Shown here piece after piece: positions 18,180-25,889 of a DNA stretch of 39,574 nt. Position numbers and translations under genes: made by a program. Within the stretch, counting starts at the first letter, position 1. Each line of letters opens with the position of its first letter. The notes under the pieces are model-generated. The model was not told the origin of the DNA. It ran no database searches and saw nothing but the letters and a program-made list of their open reading frames with translations. Location of the stretch: the NCBI GenBank assembly GCA_009786535.1, contig WQRX01000031.1, forward strand, positions 1 through 39,574, read 5' to 3'. The DNA comes from Defluviitaleaceae bacterium (GTDB taxonomy: Bacteria; Bacillota; Clostridia; Lachnospirales; WQUN01).

Positions 18180-18205
18180 TTCGTCAAGGACGATACTTTA
18201 CGAAA
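18180..18205 (-). repeat. Right inverted repeat, candidate recombinase crossover site
   Basis: This is the exact 26-bp reverse complement of 16694-16719. Its half-sites read TTTCGTAAAG and CTTGACGAA on the minus strand around the spacer TATCGTC. It falls in the predicted 5' untranslated part of the transcript from the promoter at 18124. No third copy was seen in the window. Confidence 0.85.
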
Positions 18206-18220
18206 TCACAGCGCATATAT

Positions 18221-18250
18221 AAACGGCCAAGGGGCTGTTTTTTTGTTTTT
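18221..18250 (+). terminator. Terminator facing the switch promoter
   Basis: AAACGGCC and GGCTGTTT form an 8-bp stem (one G-U pair) with an AAGG tetraloop, followed by TTTTGTTTTT. It lies 16 bp beyond the right inverted repeat and reads in the direction of the outward promoter at 18124. In this orientation that promoter would yield only an RNA of about 85-90 bases. Confidence 0.8.
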
Positions 18251-18352
18251 CACTTCAAGCATAACGCTATTGGCATTACATATTGTAACGCACACACCAT
18301 GTTCATGTCAAATTCACCATTACATATACTAATGGTGATAGGTGGTGTTGTT

Positions 18353-18748
18353 TTGAAAAGCAAAAAATCACTGGATGTTCATGTCGGGCAGCAAATAAAA
18401 AAAGCCCGCGAAGCGGCGGGTTATACCCAAGACAAATTTGCCGAGTTAATTGGGATGGGAACAAAAAATGTTTCCGCTATCGAAAGAGGTGCAGTCGGCG
18501 TTTCATTGTCTACCATTAAAAGAATTTGCGAATCGCTCTGTATATCAAGCGATTCATTAATAATGGATGAACCATGCAGTGCTAATATAGATAAAACAGG
18601 TTTTTTAATGGAGCGAATAAAATTGCTGCCGCCGAAATATCTTGAATTGATGTTAGACATTAACAACAAATTATTTGAAGCATTTACATTGCAAAAAAAT
18701 GATTGGGATATAGGAGAAGGCACAAATGAGCATGGGCAAAGAAAGTGA
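18353..18748 (+). CDS. Xre/Cro-type helix-turn-helix regulator
   Basis: A TTG at 18353 preceded by AGGTGGTG is the best-supported start (131 residues). The frame is open back to ATG codons at 18299 and 18332, which lack a ribosome site. Residues about 10-65 form an HTH_3 domain: VGQQIKKAREAAGYTQDKFAELIGMG, then KNVSAIERGAVGVSLSTIKRICESL. The rest is a short helical tail. Upstream, TTACATATTGTAA is a perfect 5-3-5 dyad (about 18276-18288) and a related half-copy, TTACATATACTAA, lies near 18320, so autoregulation is plausible. The gene overlaps the next one by 23 bp. It probably represses its own operon. Whether it acts on the adjacent switch is unknown. Confidence 0.82.
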   Translation: MKSKKSLDVHVGQQIKKAREAAGYTQDKFAELIGMGTKNVSAIERGAVGVSLSTIKRICESLCISSDSLIMDEPCSANIDKTGFLMERIKLLPPKYLELMLDINNKLFEAFTLQKNDWDIGEGTNEHGQRK

Positions 18749-20099
18749 AAAATTAGAGTACAAGAAAACGACTGCCGAGCTTAAAGAAGGTCTTATTTCC
18801 ATGGTCGCTATGCTTAACAAGCATGGTGGCGGTGAACTTTATTTTGGCATACGCAATGATGGTACGCCCATGGGGTTTAATATTTCTGAAAAAACAATCC
18901 GCGACATTAGCCAAGGGGTTGCTAATCACATAGAGCCGAAAATTTTCCCGAAAATTACAGAAGTATTCATTGATGAAAAATCTTGTATCCACGTTGAATT
19001 TTTAGGTGACGATGCCCCTTACTTCGCATATGGCCGCGCATATATTCGTGTCGCTGATGAGGACAGGGTGTTATCCCCCGCAGAACTGGAAAACTTCATC
19101 AACAAGAAAAACGAATGGCGTGGTGTTTGGGATAGTGGACTATCTGACAAAACCATTGCCGATATAGATGAAAATGTGTTGAAAGAATATTTGGAACGTG
19201 CCAACCGCGTTGGGCGCATTAATTTTACATACACCACCAAAGAGGATGTGTTAAACAAACTCAAATTAACTGTCGGCAACAAAATAAATAATGCCGCAAA
19301 TGTGCTATTTATTGGGTCGCATATGCTTGAAATTCAAATGGCCATCTTCGCGGGTACAGAGCGGCTGACTTTCATTGACATAAAGCGGGAAAGCGGCAAT
19401 GTAAAATCATTGGTTGAAGCAGCTGAAAAATTTATACAAAGTAACATCCGTTGGCGTGTGGTGCTGGATGGCTCATTACAAAGAAAAGAGATACCCGAAA
19501 TCCCAATGGACGCTGTACGCGAGGCTTTGTTTAATTCATACTGCCATCGCCTGTATACCTCATCACAAAATAATGAAATAACGATTTTCAGCAACCGCAT
19601 CGAAATCTACAACCCCGGTACTTTCCCCGAAGGGCATACCCCGCAAGATTTTATTGAGGGAGAAGAACGCTCCATCAAACGCAACCCAACCCTTGCGCAG
19701 CTTATGTATTATACGAAAGATATAGAAAGTTTTGGCACAGGCTTAAAGCGCATCGCCCTCGCTTGCGAAAATGCAAATGTTAAATACGAGTTCCGTTTAT
19801 TGAAAAATGGTTTCGCAGTAGTGTTTTACCGCCCGGATGAAAACTTTATTACGACAGAAAAATCAACCGATGTCGTATTAAATGACGTAACAAATGTCGT
19901 ATTAAATAAAATGGAAAACGATGCGTTGGTTGTTATAAAAAATAACCCAACTGTGACGGCAGAACAGCTTGCGTCGTTACTTTCAAAATCCGCTAGAACC
20001 GCCCAACGATATTTGGATAGCTTGCAAAAGAAAAACATTATCCGGCGCGTCGGCGCAAAGAAAGATGGGCGTTGGGAAATTGTACGCAACGATGAATGA
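18726..20099 (+). CDS. AlbA_2/Schlafen-type ATP-binding transcriptional regulator
   Basis: The 457-residue protein has an N-terminal AlbA_2 (Schlafen-like nucleic-acid binding) domain at about 8-125, with YKKTTAELKEGLISMVAMLNK, GGGELYFGIRNDG and YIRVADEDRVLSPAEL. A central ATPase-like region carries HATPase_c_4 features (EIPMDAVREALFNSYCHR, FSNRIEIYNPG, FGTGLKRIALACE). The C-terminus is a winged helix (VTAEQLASLLSKSARTAQRY). Members are usually annotated as transcriptional regulators or putative DNA-binding ATP-dependent proteins and have poorly defined roles. The start ATG lies 8 bases after AGGAG and overlaps the Xre gene by 23 bp, so the two form an operon. Confidence 0.88.
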   Translation: MSMGKESEKLEYKKTTAELKEGLISMVAMLNKHGGGELYFGIRNDGTPMGFNISEKTIRDISQGVANHIEPKIFPKITEVFIDEKSCIHVEFLGDDAPYFAYGRAYIRVADEDRVLSPAELENFINKKNEWRGVWDSGLSDKTIADIDENVLKEYLERANRVGRINFTYTTKEDVLNKLKLTVGNKINNAANVLFIGSHMLEIQMAIFAGTERLTFIDIKRESGNVKSLVEAAEKFIQSNIRWRVVLDGSLQRKEIPEIPMDAVREALFNSYCHRLYTSSQNNEITIFSNRIEIYNPGTFPEGHTPQDFIEGEERSIKRNPTLAQLMYYTKDIESFGTGLKRIALACENANVKYEFRLLKNGFAVVFYRPDENFITTEKSTDVVLNDVTNVVLNKMENDALVVIKNNPTVTAEQLASLLSKSARTAQRYLDSLQKKNIIRRVGAKKDGRWEIVRNDE

Positions 20100-20201
20100 A
20101 AATATTTTGCTTCAATAAAATTTAATATTGAATCATGTGAGCGAAAAATCTTGTAATTCCACGGTTTTCGTCTGCATTAATATCGCGTGTAAAGTAAAAG
20201 G

Positions 20202-20250
20202 CAAGCAAGGCAGACGTATATACCTTTCGGTATTTCCGTCTGCTTGCTTG
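20202..20250. other. Long hairpin in a non-coding flank of the mobilization genes (candidate oriT or terminator)
   Basis: The gap 20100-20372 holds no convincing gene. CAAGCAA plus GCAGACG pairs with CGTCTGC plus TTGCTTG, with one bulged G, and an inner TACC/GGTA hairpin. It lies between the AlbA_2 gene and the 3' end of the relaxase gene, which is convergent. There is no T tract, so it is not an ordinary terminator. Its position next to relaxase and mobC makes an origin of transfer possible but unproven. Confidence 0.35.
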
Positions 20251-20372
20251 TTGGGCGGCTGCCCAAACCCGCTCGTGCTGTCGCGTTGCGACTGGCACGT
20301 AAGCCACCCTTGCGGGCGGCTACTGGCGGCGTTGCCGCTTAAATAATTTCGCCGTTGGCATGACGTGTGTTG

Positions 20373-21869
20373 TTAGCGGGTATGGTCTTGGGTGCGGGTG
20401 CGTTCGGGGTGGTGGCGTTCGCCCAAAAATGTGTCGATGTTGTGGCGTGCTTTTTGCAAGTCAATCATGTCGGTGCGTAATTCTTTGTAGCCATTGTACA
20501 ACGATTTCTTTTCGGTTTCCAGTTTTGCGTACTCGGTTCGGAGTGCTTGCATGGCTAGGATTTTTTTGTTTACGCCGTAGCCTTGGGCGTTGAAGAATTT
20601 TTTGACGGCTTCGCATCGGGTGATGTCGGCGCGGTGGACTTCATAGAATGCCTCGGCGGGGTGCGTTGCGTTGGTTAGTTTTTGCAATGGCGTGAGTGGG
20701 ATTTTTTTCAATCGACGATACTCGTTGTAGGTGTCTTTTGTTTTGTTGTACGTGCCGATGTGCCGTTGGAGGGTTGTGATTTCTTCCTGCCGTGCGCTGA
20801 TGATTTTCAAGCGGTCTTGCCTGTTGTTGAAGGTGGTTTTGGTTGCTTGGATTTTTTCCGTTAGTTCGTCGTAAGTGCCGATGCCACGCTCTTGTAAGTA
20901 GATTAATGTACGCGCCATTTCCTTGAGGTTGTAGATGCGGGCGTAGTGTTCAAAGCCGGGGCTGTGTGCCTGTTGGAGTTTGGCTTGGATGTTGATGAGC
21001 AAAACAGGGCGACGTAGGGCGGGGGGTGGTGTTGGAACGGTTGTTATTTTTCGTGTAGCTGGCGTTGGTAGTGATAATTCTTTTTCGGTTGCGACAATAC
21101 GCTTGCCTAGTATCCGTTCGCGGATAGCTTCCTCTGTGTAGTCATCGCCAAGGGATTTCAAGCGAGCGAAGCGACTGGCATCAGGTATCTTGATGGAAAG
21201 ATGCTTGCCCGTTTTTATTTCACATCCCGCCGATTTCATGTTGGCTAGGAAGGTGTTAAAATTATCGCACCCTACCAACGCCTCGTCAATCATCTGTTTT
21301 AATTTTTCGCGATTGGAAATTTGACGTTCATCCCCTTGCCACTTGCCGTAACTGCCACAGCTAGGGTTTGGATTTTCGATGATGGATAAACCATTTTCCA
21401 AGCAAAGCTGGTCGGCAATTTTCCGCACCACAAATGTTGAACCTTTGAAGTTGCGAAACTTTTTCGTGCAGTCGAGATTGGTTGAATTGATGACAATGTG
21501 CGAATGCGTATGCGCTCTGTCGGTGTGCGTACAGCAGACAAAGGCATGTTGTCCGTTGGTTAGTTTCATTGCGAGGTCATAGCCTATGCGGTTGGCGGTA
21601 GCTGCGTCGGTTTCACCCGGCTTGAAGCTGATGCGTAGATGATAAGCTAGGACATCATTCTTTCCTTGGCTACGCCCTGTAATGGCGGCATATTGGTTCT
21701 TGGAAAATAAGAACTCCGCGTCGGCGATGAGTGGGTCGCACTCATATGATGTGACCCACTCGCCGTTATCGGTTTTGTTTGGATTTTCGATGTAGCCGAC
21801 GGATTTTTTTAACGCCCTAGCAACCGCTCTGCCGCTTGCATGGATGGGGATGATGGCTGTGGTTGCCAT
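20373..21869 (-). CDS. MobA/MobL-type relaxase
   Basis: The 498-residue product is a MOBP-type relaxase that nicks DNA at oriT and pilots the strand to a recipient. The relaxase domain covers about 1-280. The third motif HTDRAHTHSH at residues 115-124 (H115, D117, H120, H122) supplies the metal-binding histidines. The nucleophile is probably Y26 (VGYIENPNKT) or a nearby tyrosine. AYHLRISFKPGE at about 75-86 matches the second family motif. The C-terminal 220 residues are helical and charged, probably coiled coil. The gene begins 4 bp after mobC ends. No VirD4 or VirB genes are nearby. Confidence 0.9.
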   Translation of the reverse strand: MATTAIIPIHASGRAVARALKKSVGYIENPNKTDNGEWVTSYECDPLIADAEFLFSKNQYAAITGRSQGKNDVLAYHLRISFKPGETDAATANRIGYDLAMKLTNGQHAFVCCTHTDRAHTHSHIVINSTNLDCTKKFRNFKGSTFVVRKIADQLCLENGLSIIENPNPSCGSYGKWQGDERQISNREKLKQMIDEALVGCDNFNTFLANMKSAGCEIKTGKHLSIKIPDASRFARLKSLGDDYTEEAIRERILGKRIVATEKELSLPTPATRKITTVPTPPPALRRPVLLINIQAKLQQAHSPGFEHYARIYNLKEMARTLIYLQERGIGTYDELTEKIQATKTTFNNRQDRLKIISARQEEITTLQRHIGTYNKTKDTYNEYRRLKKIPLTPLQKLTNATHPAEAFYEVHRADITRCEAVKKFFNAQGYGVNKKILAMQALRTEYAKLETEKKSLYNGYKELRTDMIDLQKARHNIDTFLGERHHPERTRTQDHTR

Positions 21870-21873
21870 ATGG

Positions 21874-22362
21874 TTACGCCCCCTTCGCTGTGGTTGGTGC
21901 GTTCGGTGACTGCATGGATGCAGTGTTGTTAGTTGATAATTCCGAGTTATTTAACGATGCTTGATACGCTGGTAAATCCCGAAGCGTTGGTGGCTTGATG
22001 AAGCGCTTACCCGGTTTCGCGTCAGCGATTTCCGTCAGCAAGGAAAGCAGATTACCGAAGTCACTGCGAATGGTCGTTAGCTGTGCATTCACATCGGCAA
22101 CATCATTGCGGTGTGCGTCACCGCCGGAATTAACCCTGTGGGCTATCTGGTTTACATTATTTGCCGTGATGCCGAGCAGACGTTTTATTTCATTCAACGT
22201 GGTGAGGTCAAGGTTAAATACATGACCGTCGATGCACATCTTACGAATGAAGGCACTTTTATTGCGAATGCCCGTCTGCGACATGCGACGCTCCACCATT
22301 TCCCATTCAGCGGGTGACATTTTGAAGTAGAAGCCTGTGGTTTTTTCTTTTACTTTCGCCAT
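21874..22362 (-). CDS. mobC: MobC-type relaxosome accessory protein
   Basis: The ATG at 22362 is chosen because AAAGGAGG lies nine bases upstream. An in-frame TTG at 22371 is adjacent to the site and unlikely. The 162-residue protein has an N-terminal ribbon-helix-helix region (about 8-50, KTTGFYFKMSPAEWEMVERR, GIRNKSAFIRKMCIDG). The family's conserved helical segment follows (TLNEIKRLLGITANNVNQIAHRVN, about 75-98). The tail is Ser/Asn/Thr/Pro-rich. MobC proteins bind oriT and help the relaxase. The gene is one base from the RepA-like gene upstream and 4 bp from the relaxase gene, so all three are one operon. Confidence 0.85.
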   Translation of the reverse strand: MAKVKEKTTGFYFKMSPAEWEMVERRMSQTGIRNKSAFIRKMCIDGHVFNLDLTTLNEIKRLLGITANNVNQIAHRVNSGGDAHRNDVADVNAQLTTIRSDFGNLLSLLTEIADAKPGKRFIKPPTLRDLPAYQASLNNSELSTNNTASMQSPNAPTTAKGA

Positions 22363-22363
22363 G

Positions 22364-23464
22364 TTATGCAACCTCCTTTGCGGGTAAGATGGTCAAGGTA
22401 GTCAAGTTAGCCATGTTGGTCATTGTTTGCGCTTCATTTTGACTAGGGTGGCATGGTTGACCATGTTGACTACCTTGGCTAACATCTTCGTATGCCACTT
22501 CGATGGGGAGAATCCAGTACCACTTTGTACCCTGTTTGACCGAAACTACACCCAACGCATCTTTTGCTCGGTGCAATGTTTTGTGCGAAATGCCTTGTTC
22601 CTCTGCCAGTTGCATGATTTCCACAGCGGACATGGGGTCGCTTGCAAGTGCGGTTTCAAGCAACCGCCGTGCCTTTGCAAATTGACTTTCGGGCTTTTTG
22701 GGCTTGCCCAAAACCTCATCAATAGAAACATCACAGTCGCCCAACCATGTGAACCCACTGGCGGGGTCTAGCCCAAACGCCTGCGACTTGCCTGTTGGCG
22801 CGAGGTTGCTTTTATTGTGAACGATGGCACGGATATTTTCGTCAATGCCTGTGCTTCCGACAGTGAGAACGCTCCGTGCGGCAGCGTAGATGTCGATGCT
22901 ACCCAACCCCGCATACTGTGCTTTACCCGCTTTTTTATGAAGATGCCCAACCAGCAGGACAGCGCAATCGTGGCGAGCGGCTACCTCGCCCATCTTTTTC
23001 ATCAGCGGGCGAACGCCGTTTACACTGTTCATGTTGGCGTTGCCGAAGTAGGCTTGCACGGGGTCGAGGATTAATAATTTCGCATGGGTGCGAATGATTG
23101 CTTCTTCGATGCGTTCATCGGACAGCTTGAGGGGTTGTTCGCTCTCGTCGATAACGTGGATACGCTCACAATCTGCGCCGAGCTGCTCCAACCGTGGGCG
23201 AAGGGTTTGCGCGTATGAATCCTCAGCGTTTTGCACGATTACGTTTGATGGAATGAGTGAGTTTCCGCTGGGTAATGCATCGCCACGAGTGAGCGCAGTG
23301 GCGATGGCGAGGGAAACAGAAGTTTTACCTTGCCCGCCATCTCCTTGTATAAGGCAGATGGCACCGCATGGGATGTACGGTTCCCACAACCAGTTGATGG
23401 GTTGGGGGTGGATGTCATTGAGATTGATGATTCGTAGTTCGATTGGATTGCTTGATTTTGGCAT
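22364..23464 (-). CDS. RepA-like AAA_25 ATPase
   Basis: The 366-residue product starts at the ATG following AGGAGGAATTTA. The longer frame to 23518 lacks a ribosome site. It is a RecA-fold, RepA-like ATPase: Walker A GDGGQGKTS is at residues 41-49 and Walker B LILDP at 131-135, with GHLHKK and a GSIDIYAAARS segment downstream. Relatives are hexameric replicative helicases or primase-helicases of plasmids and integrative elements. A C-terminal winged-helix-like region (about 235-320) precedes a low-complexity tail rich in Thr, Gln and Asn. It heads the repA-mobC-mobA operon and could replicate the excised element together with the DnaA-box region near 26500. Confidence 0.82.
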   Translation of the reverse strand: MPKSSNPIELRIINLNDIHPQPINWLWEPYIPCGAICLIQGDGGQGKTSVSLAIATALTRGDALPSGNSLIPSNVIVQNAEDSYAQTLRPRLEQLGADCERIHVIDESEQPLKLSDERIEEAIIRTHAKLLILDPVQAYFGNANMNSVNGVRPLMKKMGEVAARHDCAVLLVGHLHKKAGKAQYAGLGSIDIYAAARSVLTVGSTGIDENIRAIVHNKSNLAPTGKSQAFGLDPASGFTWLGDCDVSIDEVLGKPKKPESQFAKARRLLETALASDPMSAVEIMQLAEEQGISHKTLHRAKDALGVVSVKQGTKWYWILPIEVAYEDVSQGSQHGQPCHPSQNEAQTMTNMANLTTLTILPAKEVA

Positions 23465-23526
23465 TAAATTCCTCCTAGAGTTGTGGTTTAGTGGGGTGAG
23501 TTGGATATGTTTCTTCAATAAAATAC

Positions 23527-23549
23527 CCTCCCCGTTGATTGGGGAGGGC
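23527..23549 (-). terminator. GC-rich hairpin between serine recombinase and RepA-like gene
   Basis: CCCTCCCC and GGGGAGGG form a perfect 8-bp stem with a 7-base loop. On the minus strand it is followed by TATTTTATT, a weak T tract. It separates the recombinase transcript from the repA-mobC-relaxase operon. Confidence 0.6.
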
Positions 23550-23578
23550 GCGGGTGGTGCGGATTACGTTTTACGATA

Positions 23579-25528
23579 CTACGCTGTTGCGGTGCGCTTG
23601 GTGTTATTTATTACAACACCGCTTAACAGGGGTTTTCCACCGTTAGCCTTGCGCCGTTTTTTGTACTCTCGCTGATAAAGCATTTTTGCCATGCGTTGGT
23701 CTTGGGCAACGGCGGTTTCAAGGGGTGCGGTAAAAATTAAATCATCGGGGTTACTTGTTTTTTCGTACCCTGCGTTTTCTTCATTTACTGCTAACACATC
23801 ATCTTCCACAGGTGGCGTATACGTGCCGATGAAGTTGAGATAAATGTCAATCTTTTGGGTCGTAACGCGCACCCGCTTTTCTGCCCGTTCGTGAATTTCG
23901 ATGCGGTCAACAAACTCCAACAACATGGCGGGAGTTAGTTCCGTGAAATCCCGATAACGGCGTGTGAGTTCGAGGAACTTCGCTGCCCGGTCACGGCTGT
24001 CATCATAACCGGCAAGGTCAGCTTCGAGTTGGGCGATGGCTTCTTCCAAGTCGAATTGTTCTTGCTCGTATTGATTGGCAAGCACTTCGTACCGCTTCTC
24101 GCTCAATTTGCCCGACACATTATCTTCGTAGATGCGTTGGATTAGCGTATCCAGTTCGTTGTGGCGGCGTTGGTTGGTTGCCAGTTTCTTGCGTTGGGAT
24201 TTTACCGTGTCGGCCTGTTGGTTGGCGTAAAGTTCGTTAATTTGTCGGGTAAAATCGGCTTCGTTGGCAGTTGCATATCGGCTTACCCGTTGTAACGTTT
24301 TTAACACCAATTCCTCAAGCACCGCACCATGCACACGATGGTCGGTGCATTCGCGGATTTCTAACTTACTCTTTTTGCAAGTGTAGAAATTGAACCGTTC
24401 ACCCGTGCTTTTGTTGATGCCTCGATTATGGTGCATCTTGGATTTGCATGTTTCGCAATATAACACACCCGACAGCGCGTGGGGTTCGCCCAAATCATCG
24501 GATTTTTTACGGCGTGTTTTCTCGCGGATGTCATTCGCCGCTTGCCATGTGGCTTCGTCCACGATGGGTGGGTGCTTATCCTCGAAAACGAGCCATTCGT
24601 CTTTCGGTTGCTTCTTCCCACGCTTGTCTTTGAATGACTGTTTGCGGGTTTTCAAGTTCACCATGCAACCTTTGTTTTCCATGCGGGTCACGATGTCGTC
24701 GATGGTTCTGGCTTGCCAGCGGTACGGATTATCGGTGGGTTTGTTTTTATATGCGCCGATATTTCGTTCCGCCATGTAGTAGGCGGGCGAGAGGATTTTC
24801 TCGACGCGCAAGCGTTTGGCGATACGGAATGCACTGTACCCCTCAAGCACCATTTGATAGATGCGACGCACCACTTCGGCGGCTTCGGGGTCGATTTCCC
24901 ACACACCTTTTTCGGTAGTAGATTTGCGATATCCGTAGGGGCAGATGGCAGAAGCGTACTTGCCATTACGTGCGTCGGAATGCTTCGCCGCCGTTATCTT
25001 ACGGCTGATATCACGGGCGTAAAATTCGTTGATGATGTTAATGAACGGTGCAAACTCCATGGATTCGGGTTGCGCGCTGTCGATGCTGTTGCCTACAGCG
25101 ATGAATCGCACCCCCGCCACCCTTAGCCGTTCAAGAATTGCCCCGACTTGCACATGCTCACGGCCAATGCGCGACATGTCTTTGCAGAGTAAAGTTCCGA
25201 TTTTACCTGCTTCAATGTCGGCAATGAGTTGATTCCACGCCTCGCGGTCAAAACGCACACCTGACGTTCCATCGTCGGTATAGTGGCGGATGTTGGTGAA
25301 GCCATGAGCTTTGGCGTAGTCGGATAGGAGTTGCTTTTGGTTGATGATGGAATTGGATTGACCTTGTACATCGTCGTCCTCACGGCTTAGGCGTTCGTAC
25401 AGGGCGGTGATTTTTCTTTGCGACTGCCTCATGGGTAGTTCTCCCTTCGGGCAGTTGGCTTCGTTTACGGCATGGGCATTGTAGCGCGCTTGGGTGACGG
25501 TTTCAAGTGTTTTTTCATCGAAACTCAT
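23579..25528 (-). CDS. Large serine recombinase (TnpX-like)
   Basis: The 649-residue protein is a large serine recombinase of the kind that excises and inserts integrative elements. The catalytic domain starts at ITALYERLSREDDD (nucleophile S48), with QGQSNSIINQ, CKDMSRIGREHVQ and EFAPFINIINEFYARDISRK following. A recombinase domain covers about 195-330. The zinc ribbon (LYCETCKSKM..YTCKKSKLEIREC) is near 385-425. A coiled-coil segment and a DUF4368-like C-terminus follow. The ATG at 25528 overlaps the tnpW stop (ATGA). A second in-frame ATG at 25432 (MRQSQRKITALY) has a better GGGAG site and gives the usual family length, so either start may be used. Confidence 0.93.
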   Translation of the reverse strand: MSFDEKTLETVTQARYNAHAVNEANCPKGELPMRQSQRKITALYERLSREDDDVQGQSNSIINQKQLLSDYAKAHGFTNIRHYTDDGTSGVRFDREAWNQLIADIEAGKIGTLLCKDMSRIGREHVQVGAILERLRVAGVRFIAVGNSIDSAQPESMEFAPFINIINEFYARDISRKITAAKHSDARNGKYASAICPYGYRKSTTEKGVWEIDPEAAEVVRRIYQMVLEGYSAFRIAKRLRVEKILSPAYYMAERNIGAYKNKPTDNPYRWQARTIDDIVTRMENKGCMVNLKTRKQSFKDKRGKKQPKDEWLVFEDKHPPIVDEATWQAANDIREKTRRKKSDDLGEPHALSGVLYCETCKSKMHHNRGINKSTGERFNFYTCKKSKLEIRECTDHRVHGAVLEELVLKTLQRVSRYATANEADFTRQINELYANQQADTVKSQRKKLATNQRRHNELDTLIQRIYEDNVSGKLSEKRYEVLANQYEQEQFDLEEAIAQLEADLAGYDDSRDRAAKFLELTRRYRDFTELTPAMLLEFVDRIEIHERAEKRVRVTTQKIDIYLNFIGTYTPPVEDDVLAVNEENAGYEKTSNPDDLIFTAPLETAVAQDQRMAKMLYQREYKKRRKANGGKPLLSGVVINNTKRTATA

Positions 25529-25758
25529 GATGCCACCGCCCTTGCAGTACCCTCTCGCGGTTGATGCGCGATTATTATTGTGCGGGCATTCTGCGCCAAG
25601 TCGTTTTTAATTAAACGCAGAATTTTCTGCTCCATGGTTTCCGTTGCATCTTCTTTGAAATGCACCCCCACTTCGTAAATAATTGAGCCGATTCGCTGTT
25701 TGAATCGGCTCGGTTCTGCATCGCGTTGGATGTTTTTCGCCTTACTATTTTTCTGCAT
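25525..25758 (-). CDS. TnpW-like transposon-encoded protein
   Basis: This 77-residue protein resembles the TnpW family carried by serine-recombinase transposons. The conserved part is RIGSIIYEVGVHFKEDAT, then ETMEQKILRLIKND (about 22-52). The ribosome site is GAGGAG seven bases before the ATG. The stop codon overlaps the recombinase start as ATGA, indicating translational coupling. The function is undetermined. Members are found only beside such recombinases. Confidence 0.8.
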   Translation of the reverse strand: MQKNSKAKNIQRDAEPSRFKQRIGSIIYEVGVHFKEDATETMEQKILRLIKNDLAQNARTIIIAHQPREGTARAVAS

Positions 25759-25889
25759 AAATCGGCTCCTCTCTCAATTTATGGATAATTAGATTGTTTT
25801 GGGTTTTATTTCGACTTATTGGCCGGCAGTCCTTTCGTTTTAGCTTAACCGTTGTTTGATTTTCCCAATATTTATGCGTTTACCATGCG

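Larger units (their letters stand above)
16694..18205. mobile_element. Putative invertible DNA segment (recombinase-encoding promoter switch)
   Basis: A perfect 26-bp inverted repeat (16694-16719 and 18180-18205) encloses 1460 bp. The segment holds one tyrosine recombinase gene, its terminator at the left end and an outward promoter at the right end. Each repeat is built like a crossover site: half-site TTTCGTAAAG, spacer TATCGTC, inverted half-site CTTGACGAA(A). Inversely oriented sites with an asymmetric spacer invert the DNA between them when recombined by a tyrosine recombinase. Outside the left end lies the MACPF operon. Outside the right end lie a terminator and an Xre-type regulator gene. 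Inversion itself cannot be shown from one sequence. Confidence 0.7.

Noticed and set aside
23566..23580. Third copy of the 26-bp switch repeat (TTACGATACT)
   Set aside because: Only about ten bases resemble the core and neither half-site is complete.
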